From assembly GCA_903862805.1 (NCBI GenBank), contig CAIOZP010000020.1:1-5896 (forward strand): 5,896 nucleotides of DNA, read 5' to 3'. The translations under genes were made by a program, and so were the position numbers. A model generated the notes under the pieces. That model ran no database searches and was not told where the DNA came from. It saw only the letters and a program-made list of their open reading frames with translations. This document shows, one piece after another, positions 5,757-5,896 of the stretch; the first letter of the stretch is position 1, and every line of letters begins with the position of its first letter. The stretch comes from an uncultured Fibrobacterota bacterium. Lineage in GTDB: Bacteria; Fibrobacterota; Chitinivibrionia; Chitinivibrionales; CAIOZP01.

Positions 5757-5796
5757 AAAACGGATGGCCTTTGTTTACGCAAAGGCCTTTCGTTTT
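5757..5796 (+). terminator. Strong hairpin, probable intrinsic terminator
   Basis: The core GGCCTTTG (5766-5773) / CAAAGGCC (5780-5787) is a perfect 8-bp stem with a 6-nt loop, followed by TTTCGTTTTGG. The pairing resumes outside it: AAAACG (5757-5762) with CGTTTT (5791-5796), through one G-U pair, one A-T pair and one T-T mismatch. The whole element is nearly a 17-bp stem. The flanking A and T runs could make it work in both directions. Confidence 0.75.
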
Positions 5797-5896
5797 GGTT
5801 GGTGGAACTATAACCGTCGGAGAAAAATCATCGACGCCGGCACAACGAAAGTTATGAAGGCATTGATCGGTGTGAAAAAGTAAGAGCTGTTTATCC
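5797..5896. other. Right-edge sequence without a convincing gene
   Basis: After the hairpin only a short frame continues to a TAA at 5881-5883. The open frame begins at an ATG at 5764 inside the hairpin and would give a 39-residue very basic peptide starting MAFVYAKAF, but it has no Shine-Dalgarno site. I do not call it as a gene. Confidence 0.4.

Larger units (their letters stand above)
5637..5796 (+). ncRNA. Candidate small RNA or attenuated leader transcript
   Basis: The unit is inferred from the promoter at 5602-5630 and the hairpin at 5757-5796, giving about 160 nt. Inside it, AGGGA (5642-5646) precedes a 10-codon ORF (5651-5683, peptide MHRAVKPCLP) by 4 nt, a small hairpin TTGCC/GGCAA (5711-5715 / 5722-5726) follows, and a run of seven T sits at 5746-5752. 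The AGGG and AATTT around the SD could pair with CCCT (5743-5746) and AAATT (5733-5737), which might hide it. I recognise no known RNA family (not tRNA, 6S, SRP or tmRNA by eye). It could be a free small RNA or the leader of a gene beyond the window. Confidence 0.3.

Overview
The window looks like bacterial chromosomal housekeeping DNA: moderate G+C, tightly packed genes, clear Shine-Dalgarno sites, and no insertion sequence, phage gene, CRISPR array, tRNA or rRNA that I can see. The taxon cannot be fixed from this sequence. The mix of an Amt-linked P-II protein with a divergent T-loop, an Amj-type flippase and two proteins I do not recognise is compatible with an under-sampled bacterial phylum, but that is only an inference.

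Left block (2-772): the 3' end of an ammonium transporter gene (amt) is followed 14 nt later by a P-II signalling protein, and the pair is closed by a strong hairpin terminator. In this classic module the P-II trimer senses ATP/ADP and 2-oxoglutarate and gates the Amt channel. Here the usual modified T-loop tyrosine (position 51) is Glu.

Second block (862-3404): a GTG-started ROK-family sugar kinase (probable glucokinase) overlaps by 4 nt a Ppx/GppA-type phosphatase that carries a C-terminal HD domain. Several residues expected in the Ppx active site are replaced, while the HD metal-site residues look intact. This is the most interesting protein-level anomaly.

Third block: on the minus strand is an Amj (DUF2837) lipid II flippase, convergent with the phosphatase and divergent from fmdB. 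Its true start is about 68 codons inside the longest open frame. On the plus strand fmdB (small zinc ribbon), a 166-aa protein of unknown function and a 78-aa basic protein of unknown function form a probable operon (4-nt overlap, then an 11-nt gap). A good sigma-70-like promoter lies just upstream of fmdB.

Right end (5461-5896): no convincing protein gene. It contains a well-formed promoter-like element (TTGCGC, 17 nt, TATATT), a short SD-preceded 10-codon ORF and a strong hairpin about 160 nt downstream. Together these suggest a small RNA or an attenuated leader for a gene beyond the window. This is the best non-coding candidate here.
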